The notes beneath the pieces were generated by a model that was given only the letters and a program-made list of their open reading frames with translations, searched no databases and was not told the origin of the DNA. A stretch of DNA of 64,000 nucleotides from Rugalucina vietnamica (taxonomy: Eukaryota > Mollusca > Bivalvia > Lucinida > Lucinidae), in assembly GCA_964017185.1 (NCBI GenBank), contig OZ024874.1, forward strand, positions 34,448,721 through 34,512,720, given 5' to 3'. Below, piece by piece: positions 22,506 to 34,781 of this stretch; the stretch's first letter is position 1; every line of letters begins with the position of its first letter. A program made the translations under genes and the position numbers.

Positions 22506-22557
22506 GTGCTTTGTTTTTGACAGAGAAAATGAGAAATGAAAACCTGAAATGAGTTCA

Positions 22558-24699
22558 TACGTGGGGTGATCGGAAAGTACGTATAATAAAGCCTAGTTTA
22601 GACGGTGTGCTTTTACATATATGCTTTTGTGCATATGTGCTAAGCATACCGTCTAAATTGAGATTTTTACTGCTATGCTTTAGCACATCTGCTAAGCATA
22701 CGGAATAGAACTTGCTCTATCCTTATGCTAAAAAGCATACGCTTTTGGCCAATCAACAGAGAGTTCAATGGGGTTAATTGCTTTTTCAACCTCAGCAAGA
22801 CCTGATAATGCCACAGAGGTATAATTAGTGTACCTGTCTTTGAAGAATTTTACATTTGTACATGTATGTTTACTTTGTTCAATAATGAGTTCTAATAAAA
22901 AACTAATGAGCCAGAATTAAAATGACAGAAGAACAGACATTTAAAATAAAAATATACGCTGCCACTGCTCATAAGCATGTGCAATAAACAACATGCAAAT
23001 TGGAACCATGAACATGTCCTCAGTCTCCATTCTTGTTTTGCAACACAGACAATTATAAATATCCAGGTAAATGGAGGGAAAATCAGAACATATGTGCTCT
23101 CAGCATACTGTGTAAACGGAAAAGCATATGTGCTTTTTTAGCATATATGCTTTAGCACATATGCTAAAGCATAGCATGTTGCCATTACTTCATCTTTTGT
23201 TATTTCGAGATGAAATTCCATCAAATAATGCAGCAATATATATGCAATTAATCCATTGCAATAACGCATGCATAAAACGCGCACGTGCGTTGCAGCTGTC
23301 GTTATGGAAACACCGCCTAACATTATGAGGCGCAACGTAACGTCGAAATTTTATTTTTATTTCAAAATACTTGTCAGTTCAAAGTATTGTAACACCCGTT
23401 TTGATTGCGTATGCCCACATTTTACTTAATACTCATTAACTGCAACGTACACGGCTTATATTTGTAAAGTTACGAGGTTATTTATCGAATGGATTTGTCT
23501 GTAGAGTCTTGCAAATACCGACTGTGTCAAATAGACAAAACTGTTAAGATTTTCGAAAATGTTGCATTTTCGGGAAGTCATTATTTTAAAAGTATTTATC
23601 ATATGACGTCGCTGTTTTCCAGTGGATAACGTCATGTCATAAAAATCGTATGACCACACGTGTAATAACACTTTTGCGGGAATACGTAACGTCATTGACG
23701 ACGTCCGTAACAACAATGTAAATTTTCATTGAAAATATATCCACTTCGAAGGCGATGAAATCCTATTTTAAAAGTCATATGATAAAACGAATCTTACACT
23801 CGTGGTCATTTCATATGAAATTTATTAAACTCGCCGAAGGCTCGTTTAATAAATTTCATATGAAATGACCACTCGTGTAAGATCCTCTATTTATCATATG
23901 ACGTCGCCGTTTTCCAGTGGATAACGTCATGTCATAAAAATCGTATGACCACACGTGTAATAACACTTTTGCGGGAATACGTAACGTCATTGACGACGTC
24001 CGTAACAACAAGATAAATTTTCATTGAAAATATGTCCACTTCGAAGGCGATGAAATCCTATTTTAAAAGTCATATGATAAAACGAATCTTACACTCGTGG
24101 TCATTTCATATGAAATTTATTAAACTCGCCGAAGGCTCGTTTAATAAATTTCATATGAAATGACCACTCGTGTAAGATCCTCTATATATTTAATGCAAGC
24201 TCGAAACATATCTATTCTTGACATTGTCTCTACTACTTATAGTTTATGCCAGTCTTTTATCATTTCGTTAAACATCGGCCAGAAAGCAAGGTATTGAATT
24301 TATGTTTACAAAATGAAATCGACGGTTTTGCATATTTTACGCTAACCTGTTGCATTCAATTTCACCGTATTAGTAGATAAAGCATCAGAATGCCGCACGT
24401 TTTCGAAAAATGGTCAAATAATGTTAGAAAATTAGTTTCCATAAAAAAATGTCGACCAACTTTCCCAACCTCACCAAATACACTAACAAAGTCAACCCAA
24501 GGGTACAGGTGCGGCGGGTCACGTGAAGTGACGTCATTACGCTGCCTCGTGCATGAACGTCTGACGTCATTGTTTTAAAATGAGAATGGCATTTAAATAC
24601 AAAAGGACAAATGTTTATTCGGACTAAATTTCATATCAATCGGTTGACGCAAACTTATTTAACAGCATTTTTATACGTACTTTCCGATCACCCCTCGTA
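22558..24699. mobile_element. TIR element, GGGGTGATCGGAAAGTACG family, copy 1
   Basis: The terminal repeat GGGGTGATCGGAAAGTACGT begins at 22562 and its complement ends at 24694; pairing extends outward with one mismatch to TACG/CGTA. The body has no transposase. At 23595-24184 it is interrupted by two tandem copies of a 295-bp hairpin element. The related copy at 25200-26712 lacks that insertion and reads straight through AAAAGTATATATTTT. A further segment rich in GCATATGTGC inverted repeats (about 22592-23175) is probably another nested insertion. Confidence 0.75.
23595..24184. mobile_element. Tandem pair of 295-bp hairpin elements
   Basis: Two nearly identical units, 23595-23889 and 23890-24184. 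Each starts TTTATCATATGACGTCG and ends with a ~90-bp hairpin whose loop is TCGCCGAAGGCTCG, closing with TAAGATCCTCTA. The reverse complement of the unit is found in expanded form at 9104-10985. It lies in a TA-rich target, judged from the empty site in the 25.2-26.7 kb element. Confidence 0.85.
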
Positions 24700-24970
24700 G
24701 TTATTTATAGCTGACTGGCAGGTTTTAAACACATACGCCCATGTTGATTTCATGCTGGTGCTATTTTTGGTACTCAGGAGCGTAATATAGATTTTGGAGG
24801 TTAATAGAAAACCTGTCAAAATAATTATATTCATCAGTTTGGTCTGGTTTCAGAGAAATATAAGGATTTATTAATACTGAATGAGCCAATCAGGAGACAG
24901 GAATTCCTTCAGTCATATAACAAATATATATATCGTTGTCCAGCTAAAATCGTTGATACAGAAAACGTCT

Positions 24971-25195
24971 TCTGATCGTTCCAAGGCGATTCTTCTGTTG
25001 TGGTTCCATTTGTTTTATGTTTTGGAATCGAATTTTTGTGCTCACGTTTGAACCTTATATACGTTTTCATATTTTTATTTAAGTTCGGGTAACTTGTGTA
25101 CGTTTTCATATTTTTTTTTTATTTTTAAAAGTTCGGGTAAGCCGAGCGAGCAGCTATTTGGAAATAACTGCTCGCTCGGCTTACGATATGTTTAC
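24971..25195 (+). repeat. Diverged leader repeat with a strong hairpin
   Basis: Starts TGATCGTTCCAAGGCGATTC and keeps the order of the LINE-leader repeat up to TTACGATATGTTT. At 25137-25184 it has a 17-bp perfect stem (GTAAGCCGAGCGAGCAG and its complement). Other copies show a degenerate version, so the hairpin may be a conserved part of the leader. The 3' part of the repeat is missing. Confidence 0.65.
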
Positions 25196-25597
25196 TAAGT
25201 ACGTGGGGTGATCGGAAAGTACGTATAAAAATGTTGTCATTTCTTTAGCTTTTGTTATTTCGAAATGAAATTTCATCACATAATATTTACATTTTTATTG
25301 CAGTTACCCTAGATGAAAGTAATTTTCTTGATGTTCCTCATTTCCCAATGAAAAACATTAAGATCTAGAGGACACGCCTATGGTCGGGGATACGTCATAA
25401 CAAGTGACGTTGTTTGTTTACTTTTGTTGGCGTGACGTCGGCCGCGTACCGCCATGACGTTAAGCGCGAAATTTGACGTTTTGGCTGTTCCAAAATTACG
25501 TTAAGTCGGATTTAATGTCAAATAACATGAAAATGTGCGATGATATGTGCAATCAAAAATCTGATGCTCGATTGATATTGTAAAATGTAAATATAAG

Positions 25598-25737
25598 TAT
25601 TGAAATTCAGATTTTAGCTGTCACTGGATGATGAAAAACATTAGTTGTTTTAATGTCTCCGAGAAGCCCGAATCACAGACATTAAAACAGTTTTTCATCA
25701 TCCAGTGAAAGCTAAAATCTGAATTTCAATGCTTAAA
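25598..25737. mobile_element. Hairpin (MITE-like) element
   Basis: Arms of about 58 bp pair GAAATTCAGATTTTAGCT with AGCTAAAATCTGAATTTC and GGATGATGAAAAAC with GTTTTTCATCATCC, around TCTCCGAGAAGCCCGAATCA. Confidence 0.75.
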
Positions 25738-25791
25738 TGCAGCAACATATATGCACTTATTCCATTGCAAATGTTAAGACTTTGATTTAGC

Positions 25792-25814
25792 NNNNNNNNN
25801 NNNNNNNNNNNNNN
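25792..25814. other. Assembly gap (23 N)
   Basis: Unresolved bases; the same length as the gap at 41340-41362, so probably a placeholder. Confidence 0.99.
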
Positions 25815-26704
25815 CACAAACATAAGCCGTGTACTGTAGTTAATAAGTATTAAATAAAATGTGGACATACGCAATAAAAACAATACTTTGAACTAAGATG
25901 CATTTTGAAATTAATAAGAATAAAGCTACGACGTTACGTTGCGCCGCATAACGTTGAGCGGTGTTTCCATAACGACAGCTGCAACGCACGTGTGCGTATT
26001 ATGAAATCCTCGCAAGCAGTGTACGTTGTAGTTAATAAGTATTAATGTGGACATACGCAATCAAAACGGCTGTTACAATAAGTTCCGAGGATTTTTATCG
26101 AATGGATTTGTCTCTAGAGTCTTGCAACTAAATACCGACTCTATCAAATAGACAGAACTGTTAAGATTTTCGACAATGCTGCTTTTTTGCCAAGTGATTT
26201 TTTAAAAGTATATATTTTACTGCAAGCTCGAAACTTTTTTATTCTTGACATAGTCTCTACTAATTATAGTTTATGTCAGTCCTTTTATCATTTCGTTAAA
26301 CAACGGCCAGAAAACAAAGTATTGAATTTAAGTTTACAAAATGAAATCGACGTTCTGGTATATTTTATGCTAACCTGTTGAATTAAATTTCACCTTATTA
26401 GTAGATAAAGTATCAGAATGCCGCATGTTTTCGAAAAATGGCCAATTAATGTTAGAAATTATTTTTCATTTAAAAAATGTCGACCAACTTTCCCTAACCC
26501 TAAAACACACTAACAAAGTCAACCCAGGAGTACAGGTGCACCGGGTCACGTGAAGTGACGTCATTACGCTGTCTCGTGCATGAACGCTGTTGTTTTAAAA
26601 TGACAACAACACTTAATTACAAAAGGATTAATGTTTATTCGTACTAAATTTCATATCAATCTATTGAGGTAAACGTATTTTACAGCATTTTATACGTATT
26701 TTCC

Positions 26705-26812
26705 TATCTAATTTACTTTTTCCTACCTCGGTTTTTGGAGTGGTAATTTCTTTCTGTTTGTGCCTTTTCCTGATCATTGCCTACTTGTACCTTTTTCTTC
26801 TTTCTAAAACGG
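26705..26812 (+). repeat. 3' fragment of the leader repeat
   Basis: Carries CCTACCTCGGTTTTTGGAGT and ends TGCCTACTTGTACCTTTTTC, the last third of the LINE-leader repeat. Confidence 0.65.
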
Positions 26813-26814
26813 AT

Positions 26815-27090
26815 TTACAGGTTTTAGCAACGGTTTTTACAACATCTACACGTATAAATTAAACACAATTTTCTCATCATCGTTTGAAAGGTTAAATTGA
26901 GGATAGAAATGTGTATTTTCATTGGACATTTCAAGCTGCATGTTTTCATATAGCAGACAATGTAATAAAAATGGTTTTCAGATTCTACAGAATCACGACA
27001 GTTAAAACATGTTCTTTGGTTCACCGCCAATGTTCACGACGACCCGTTTCTAGTCGCAGGAGCCCAGCACGAAACTTTGCCAAAGCACTA
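26815..27090 (-). pseudogene. LINE ORF2 C-terminal fragment
   Basis: On the minus strand, AKFRAGLLRLETGRREHW is followed, after a frameshift, by QRTCFNCRDSVESENHF. This is the cysteine-containing tail pattern (LETGR, then CFNC and V-E-x-E-x-H) common at the C-terminus of invertebrate LINE polymerases. It is heavily degraded and has no RT domain nearby on the same strand. It could derive from the same family as the LINE at 28.0-35.4 kb, but that cannot be shown here. Confidence 0.6.
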
Positions 27091-27159
27091 CGCCAAGACA
27101 ATAGCTTTTTCAGTATTACTTATGACTCTGATTCAAAGTTGTGTTTGAAAGTTCTTTGA

Positions 27160-28040
27160 AAGTTCTTTATACGTTTACAATTTATTATGGCCTTCTTGCG
27201 CGATTAAGTTCATTCTTCCATGACTGTATATAATGCACGTATGATATGCATTTTCACAGGTTAATATAACGTTTTTCAAATCATGTTGAGTACCATCCAA
27301 GAAATGTGTACAATTTATATTATCCAAGTGTTTCTTTAGTCTGTAATTCCACTTTTAGGTCCATTCATATACGGGGCAAATGATAAAAAATGGTACTTCA
27401 AAAATAAAACCTTTAAAACGTATTGGTTCGGGAAATGTATTTGAAGCCTACTCTAAGACAGTACTTTTAAAAATCTTTAATAAAGAGGTAATTTTCTATG
27501 GAATTCGTGAACGTGTTCCCGGAGGCACAAATGCAGAGAAAACCACTGTCTTGGAAATAACTCGAGAATCAGATCAGTCCCTACATTCCCACTTACAGGA
27601 TTTGAAGAGGTCGATCTGGGATCTTCGCTGCTAAAGTTTATTTGAATAAAATCCGTTAAAGGGAGAAAAGTGAAAAAGTCTAACCTGGAAGCGAAAGAAA
27701 AGTGCATTCCATTTACGCGTGGAATCATAAAGTCACGTGGATTCCCCACACTGAGCATTATACTTTCGTGATTCATGGAAACTGAAAATCAAATTTTATG
27801 TCATAAGGTCGATTTCTATCCGGAAAGGCTCATTTATATAGCGAAGAAAAAAAGAGAAAAAAGAAATTCTGAACGGGTGTGTAAGATCAGAATTATTTAG
27901 CGAAACTACAGGGTAACGTTTTACCGGTGTTGGGACCGCTCCACCATCCGCAACGTTGGACAGGGTGATAGTACTATTGAGTACATGTATTGATGTATTA
28001 CTACGCGGTGTAAAGTTGTGGTTATTTTATTGAAGACGAA
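27160..28040. other. No gene recognised; probable 5' UTR of the next LINE at the right
   Basis: Two overlapping open frames of 84-99 codons lie on opposite strands (27380-27634 and 27477-27776), without recognisable domains. The last ~150 bp, richer in GC than its surroundings, may be the LINE leader. Confidence 0.4.
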
Positions 28041-28107
28041 TTTCATTGTTTTATAAATTACTAAGCTTTAATTGCAACTATATTTTCGTGTCAGAAAGAC
28101 AGTTGTG

Positions 28108-28919
28108 ATGAGTGTATCTTCAGGAAAACGGAAAACCGAGGAGGATTTGGTTGATTCTGTGAAAAAAGTAAAACAAAGTGGAAACGTTGAAACAAAGGAC
28201 TCAAACCAAAACAATATGGCGTCGACCTCAAGGGGACTATGTTTGTGCCTCCAGGTATAAAATTACTCTTCTCCAACCTCTCGCATGACATTCAATCTTC
28301 CCACGATAAACTCTCAAAGCGATTAGATTCATTAGGGGAAGATTTGCAAGGCAAAATCAAGGAACTAGTTTCTGTGGCTATAAAGGCGGATAAGCTTCGG
28401 ACTGAGTACAGTGTTGAGATAAACTCACTGAAATCGAAGGTAGCCAACCTATAAAAGTCGTATGCCGAAGTAGTGAGAGATAACGGTATGTCAAATGCGG
28501 CGGCCTTTGAAGAACGCAAGAAGCGTATCGTAAGGGGAATTCCATGTGGTCGAACTGAGACTGCCTAAGAGTCACAGGACAATGTGATGGCCCTTGTTCG
28601 AGATGGGTGTAAGCTGTCTGATGTCAAGGTCACTCGGACAGAAAGGAAATTCTCAAGGGGCAAAAAACCGGGACCTATTATTGCTACAATTGAGACTTTT
28701 GAGCAGAAGCAAAAACTGATGAAAACCAAAAATGCCCTGAAAATGTTGACAAGTATAAAAAGTATATACATTGAAAATGATTATGCCCCCGAGACACGCA
28801 GCACAGACTCAAACTTGCGTACGATTTTGAAAGAAATCGGCAAAAATAAACAGTATCATGTTGCGGGAGGGAAGATATTTTCAGTCAGACAGGATAACGG
28901 TAATAACGGTCGCGATTAG
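28108..28919 (+). pseudogene. LINE ORF1 protein, broken
   Basis: Starts MSVSSGKRKTEEDLVDSVKK. After a frameshift near 28240 the frame continues with a likely coiled coil (IQSSHDKLSKRLDSLGEDL, with heptad-like hydrophobics), stops at 28452 and 28566, and then a basic region with RKFSRGKKPGPIIATIETFE and KNALKMLTSIKSIYIENDYA to the stop at 28917. A coiled coil followed by a basic region is typical of nucleic-acid-binding LINE ORF1 proteins. Family identity is inferred from position in front of the endonuclease. Confidence 0.65.
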
Positions 28920-28959
28920 GTTTGTGTGCGCCTGGGCTGTCGTTGGTCGTTGAAAGACA

Positions 28960-29989
28960 ATGAAAATAAACTTTTTCAAGAGCAAACTGTTATACAATTG
29001 TTATGTATTTTGTGTCGTCGAGACTTTTTTGAAAAATAAGGAGGTCCTACAGGTGGAGGGATACACGTTTATTAGTCATAATAGGGGACATCTTCATAAA
29101 AAAGCGAAACGGGGTTCTGGGGGGCGTGGGCGTGTTTGTGCGTAACACCTTATTGAACATATTCAACGTTACAGTTCTCGATGATTCTGTTGAAGACATT
29201 TTATGGATTAAACTCCTGCATCTAGAAAATGTTCAGTCAGAAAACATAGTTTTATGTGTCGCATATCTTCCCCCCTCTGATTCTGTACGCAACAATGACC
29301 CTGACGCTTTCTATACTGTTCACTGCTTGAACAGGTATATATACCTTTGAAAACGAGGGAAAACTGTTCGTTTGCGGTGACTTTAACTCTCGAGTTGGAG
29401 ATGATAGTGACTATATCGAGGGCGTAGATAATGTGAAAAGTCGAAATATTAATGGATTACACCTCTAACGGGAATGGTGACCTACTGATATATTTTCTCG
29501 TGGACTGTGGACTCGTGTATGCTTAACGGTCGAATTGGCATTAACGACTTTACTCATGTGTCGCACCGGGGACGGTCAGTGGTCGATTACGTGTTTATGC
29601 CGTATGAACAGTTATTGGGTGTGGAAAATTTTGAGGTGTGTCTAATGACTGAACTTGCTGAAAAGCTTAACATGCAGGGTAACAGTAAAATTCTTGATCA
29701 TTCCCTTCTCTTGTGGATTACCCCTTTGTTGTCTCATGAAGGTAACGGTGACGATGTACCTTCACAAACACAGAATTCATCGAACCATATAATAAAACCT
29801 ATTTATAAGACTTCAAATATTCCTAGCTGCTTTTTGAATAATGAAGCAGATATGCCACATATTAACGATGCTATAAACAGACTTGAGTACAATTTGCAGC
29901 AACAAAATGACGTTAATAACGCTTATGATCAACGTTTGCAAAATTGGTCACTGATGAAATGGAGAAAACATTGCCAATACGAAATATAA
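28960..29989 (+). pseudogene. LINE AP-type endonuclease domain, broken
   Basis: Pieces of an endonuclease/exonuclease/phosphatase domain in three frames: VVETFLKNKEVLQVEGY (catalytic E, about 29010), GVGVFVRNTLLN, VAYLPPSDS (about 29265), FVCGDFNSRVGDD (about 29370, catalytic DFN) and THVSHRGRSVVDYVF (about 29550). Frameshifts lie near 29125, 29340 and 29470. Confidence 0.75.
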
Positions 29990-30079
29990 ACGAACGCTTG
30001 TCTTGACCAAAAACGAAATATAAACCTTATTGGTGTGATGAGTTACAGACTGCTTGGGATCTAGTCCGCGCTAAGGAAC

Positions 30080-31586
30080 GTGCGTAGTTACGGTCTACAG
30101 GAAATCAGTCTGAGAAAGGTAGGCTCAGAAACGCTTATATTGGTGAAAGAAAAAACTTTTGATGAATTGCATCGGCGATCGAAACGGAACTATCAAAGTA
30201 CCGAACAAGATTGTTTAAAAGAATTATTTAGCGATCATGAGACACGAAACTTCTGGAAATATATCGGTAAAATTGGACGGCACAATGACAGAAAACCAAG
30301 TATTCCCATGGAGGTAGTGGACGACTGGTCGTGTGTCTACGAATACGGACGATGTTCTCTCACGTTGGAAAACTGACTATGAATTTCTCGAGAAGCCAAA
30401 TACGAACAGTTTAACGACGCTCACCTAAGAGACATTCAGTCTAGTTTACGTGACAACCAATACACAGGAGTGCATAACGTTGATGTTTCTGTCTTAAATG
30501 CGGAAATATCAAAAAGTGAAATTGAGAAGAGTAATTCTTAGAGCAAAATTACGTAAAGCCGCCGGCTTAGATAATATACCCGCGGAAGTCTTACGGAACC
30601 CCGTTTGTGTTGATTTATTGTATAAAATTATTAGACACTGTTTCAACATGGGTACAGTCCCGCGCGATTGGAATAATGGACTGATCAAGCCTATACCCAA
30701 GTCAGACGGGAAAGATCCACGGGATCGTCTAAGATATACGGGTATAACGTTAATCTCAATTCCGTGTAAGATATATGCCGATATTTTGAACATTAGACTG
30801 TCAAAATGGATTGAGGATAACGATTACCTAGTTGAGGAGCAAAATGGGTTTAGACGTAATAAGTCATGTAAGGAACATATTTACTCTTTGGATTCTGTTG
30901 TTGAATTCTTTTCTCTACTTTTGCCTGTTTTGTGGACGCTTAAAAGGCGTTTGACACTGTTAATCGAGACTGTTTGTGGTACAAATTATGACAATGTCAA
31001 ATGCGCGGTTAAGGTCAACGATGTCATTACTCCCTTTCTTGACGTCATTCTTGGGGTAAAACAAGGCTGTAAGCTTTCGTCAACGTTATTCGCAATTTAT
31101 ATTCATGATCTTGCTGAGGAAATCAAGTCTCTAAATTGTGGTTTAGAAATACATTGTCAAAGTACTTGCTCCAACAGAAGAATCATTACAGCTAATGTTA
31201 AATAAATTAAATGAATGGTGTGCTAAATGGCGACTATTGATTAATCAAGAAAAGACACAGATCGTGCATTTCAGACCTGTATCTATACAGAAAACGCAAT
31301 ATAACTTTGTATGTGGTGAATTAGCTTTAGAAAAGAAACGTCAACATAAAAGTACCTTGGCTTGTGGTTTCATGAGCATTTAGATATGAAATTTGCGGTA
31401 AACGAGTTAACGAAGTCAGCAAGTCGTGCTCTTTCTGCTTTGTACACATTTTTTTAAATGTTGGAGGTATGGACTATGACGTTTTTTGTAAGCTTTATGA
31501 ATCGTTGGTCGAGCCAGTGTTGTTTTATGGTGCAAATTTGTGGGGATTATCTGAACAGAAAAAAGAAAATACGGTGCAGAATAAAG
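30080..31586 (+). pseudogene. LINE reverse transcriptase, catalytic motifs deleted
   Basis: Recognisable blocks are RKAAGLDNIPAEVLRNP, WNNGLIKPIPKSDGKDP, GITLISIPCKIYADILN, EQNGFRRNKSCKEHIYSL, VILGVKQGCKLSSTLFAIYI, then NKLNEWCAKWRLLINQEKTQ and LVEPVLFYGANLWG. The motif A region (Asp before KAFDTVN) is frameshifted and deleted near 30935. The YADD box expected between NCGLEI and VLAPTEE is missing near 31150. The copy cannot be catalytic. Confidence 0.8.
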
Positions 31587-32077
31587 TATGGAACGCCAAA
31601 GCTATCTGATGGTAAGGAATAAAAACATTTGATGCATCATCGTCATTATATCCTGCTCACATTTGATTATATGTTGTATATGTTGAGAAAAGTCCATTAT
31701 ATGTTGGACCAGGTTCTTTATATTATGAAAAGTTTCATTATATGATGAGTAAACATCTTTATATTATGGTAGACTTACATTATATGATGGGTAAACATCT
31801 TTATATTATGGTAGACTTACATTATATGCTGATACAACCTCATTATATGATGTGACAACTACATTATATTATGGGCTATTGTCTTTATATGCATCAAGTT
31901 CATTATATGGTTCGATAACTTCATTATATGCGCAAACTTCATTATATGAGCAAACTTCATTATATGATGTGACAACTACGTTATATGATGTGGACGATTT
32001 TGCGAGAAGAAGAATTACATTGACACCGTTTAGAGAGTTATTGTATACATACCGGGACTACCGGACATACTGCTGAT

Positions 32078-32189
<112 letters not shown>

Positions 32190-32450
32190 CGCAATCATCA
32201 TCATCATCGTCATTATGATATATCATCATCAATATCGATCATCATCATCATCATGATCGAAAGTAGCATAGAGGGTGGATTTTTAATCTACTTTCATGGT
32301 CGCCTGGTGTTGTTCGGTTGTTCAAGATGGCGGCCTCAATGGGACCGATATTGCGCAATGTTTCGTAAGATCCACGAATCATTCTATTTCCGTTTCCATG
32401 CCACTTTCGATCCGGTTTCTTATTGGCATTTTAAGAACGGCTAGCGCCAT

Positions 32451-33420
32451 CCTGGCCACCACTCGCAGACTTCCAGGATACCGGTGCCAATTAGATTAAG
32501 CTTAGATTTCGACTCCCAATACCCTCCCGAGTCGAAAGCGTCGGTCTGCGACACTACCAGACCACTCGCAGACTTCCAGGATACCGGTGCCAATTAGTTA
32601 AAGCTTAGATTTCGACCCCAAGACCCTCCCGAGTCGAAAGCGTCGGTCTGCGACACTATCAGACCACTCGCAAACTTCCAGGATACCGGTGCCAATTAGT
32701 TTAAGCATATATTTCGACTCCCAAGACCCTCCCGAGTCGAAAGCGTCTGTCTTCGACACTACCAGACCACTCGCAGACTTCCAGGATACCGGTGCCAATT
32801 AGTTTCAGCTTAGATTTCGACCCCCAAGACCCTCCCGAGTCGAAAGCGTCGGTCTGCGACACTATCAGACCACTCGCAGACTTCCATGATACCGGTGCCA
32901 ATTAGTTTAAGCATATATTTCGTCTCCCGTAACCCTCCCGAGTCGAAAGCGTCGGTCTGCGACACTATCAGACCACTCGCAGACTTCCAGGATACCGGTG
33001 CCAATAAGTTAAAGCTTAAATTTCGAATATCAAGACCATCCCGAATCGAAAGCGTCGGTCTGCGACAATATCAGACCACTTGCAGACTTCCAGGAGTCCG
33101 ATGCCAATAGAGTAAAAGCCTGATTTGACCTCTAACCATATAACACGTGTTGAAATGGTCTGCGAGACGTTCTGACTACTCGCAGACTTCCAGGATTCCG
33201 GTGCCAATAGGGTAAAAGCATGATTTGACATTCTGAGATCCTATAAGACCATTTGAGACGGTCTGCGAAACGTTTTGACTACTCGCAGACTTCCAGGATT
33301 CCGGTGTCAATAGAGTTAAAATCTGATTTGACCTTGTTAGACCCTATAAGACCATTTGAATTGTCTGCGACAAGTTTTGACTACTCGCAGACTTCCAGGA
33401 ATCCGGTGACACAACTGTTG
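32451..33420. repeat. ~103-bp minisatellite, left arm
   Basis: Six well-kept units, recognised by GAGTCGAAAGCGTCGGTCTG and CTCGCAGACTTCCAGGATAC, followed by three or four diverged units toward the centre. Unit spacing is 102-104 bp. Sequence divergence grows inward. Confidence 0.85.
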
Positions 33421-33639
33421 CTACCAAACCTTGACTATCGTTCGTCCAAATACACCTATATCCAATGTATGTAGCACACAACTGCGCATAAACCATATAA
33501 TATACGGGGGTGGGGTGGGGTTTTCGCTGAGTATGACAGTCACCGAAAAGTGTCAAATAGCCATTTTGTAGGGTGCGAGGAGTCAGAATGAGGAACTGGG
33601 GAGGCATGAAGATATAATAGCCCCATAAACTCCAATCCG

Positions 33640-34385
33640 AGCTAAATCCTGGAAGTCTAAGAGTGGTCTGATATTGTCGCAGACCGACGCTTTCGATTCA
33701 ATATGGTCTTGAGAGTCAAAATCTAAGCTTTAACTTATTGGCACCGGAATCCCGGTAGTCTGTGAGTGGTCTGGTAGTGTCGCAGACCGACTATATCGAC
33801 TCGGGAGGGTTTTGGGAGTCAAAATATATGCTTAAACTCATTGACACCGGTATCCTGGAAGTCTGCGAGTGGTCTGATAGTGTCGCAGACCGATGCTTTC
33901 GACTTGGGAGGGTCTTTGGGTCGACATCGAAGCTTAAACTAATTGGCACCGGTATCCTGGAAGTCTGCGAGTGGTCTGGTAGTGTCGCAGACCGACGCCT
34001 TCGACTCGGGATGGTATTGGGGGTCGAAATCTAAGCTTAAGCTTATTGGCACCGGTATCCTGGAAGTCTGCGAGTGGTCTGGTAATGTCGCAGACCGACG
34101 CTTTCGACTCGGGAGGGTCTTGGTAGTCAAAATATATGCTTAAACTAATTGGCACCGGTATCCTGGAAGTCTGCGAGTGGACTGATAGTGTCGCAGACCG
34201 ACGCTTTCGACTCGGGAGGGTGTTGGGGTCGAAATCTAAGCTTAAACTAATTGGCACCGGTATCCTGGAAGTCTGCGAGTGGTCTGGTAGTGTCGCAGAC
34301 CGACGCTTTCGACTCGGGTGGGTATTGGGAGTCGAAATCTAAGCTTAATCTAATTGGCACCGGTATCCTGGAAGTCTGCTAATGG
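33640..34385. repeat. ~103-bp minisatellite, right arm
   Basis: About seven units in opposite orientation to the left arm, so the two arms differ in copy number. Landmark: CCTGGAAGTCTGCGAGTGGT. Confidence 0.85.
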
Positions 34386-34679
34386 TGGCCAGGATGACGC
34401 TAGCCGTTCTTAAAATGCCAATAAGAAACCGAATCAGATATCGAAAGTGGCACTGAAACGGAAATAGAATGATTCGTGGATCTTACGAAATATTGCGTAA
34501 TATGGGTCCCATGGAGGCCGCCATCTTGATCAACCAAACAACACCAGGCGACCAGAGAAGTAGATTAAAAATCCACCCTCTATACTACTTTCGATCATGA
34601 TGATGATGATGATCGATATTGATGATGATATAACATCATGACGATGATGATGATGATGGTGATGATCGATCATGATCAT

Positions 34680-34781
<102 letters not shown>

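Larger units (their letters stand above)
25200..26712. mobile_element. TIR element, GGGGTGATCGGAAAGTACG family, copy 2
   Basis: The left end is intact; the right end (TTTATACGTATTTTCCTATC) is degraded. The 26220-26705 part matches 24190-24690 of copy 1. The segment around 25925-26000 (TTTCCATAACGACAGCTGCA) is inverted relative to copy 1 (23280-23340), so the family has rearranged internally. Contains a hairpin at 25598-25737 and an assembly gap. No transposase. Confidence 0.65.

Noticed and set aside
27380-27634. 84-codon open frame upstream of the second LINE as a separate gene
   Set aside because: No recognisable motif; overlapped by an equally long frame on the other strand.
32598-34342. 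Open frames with WKSASGL and EVCEWSGSVADRRFRLG repeats
   Set aside because: They are the 103-bp minisatellite read in frame on either strand; the frame is open only because unit changes avoid stops.
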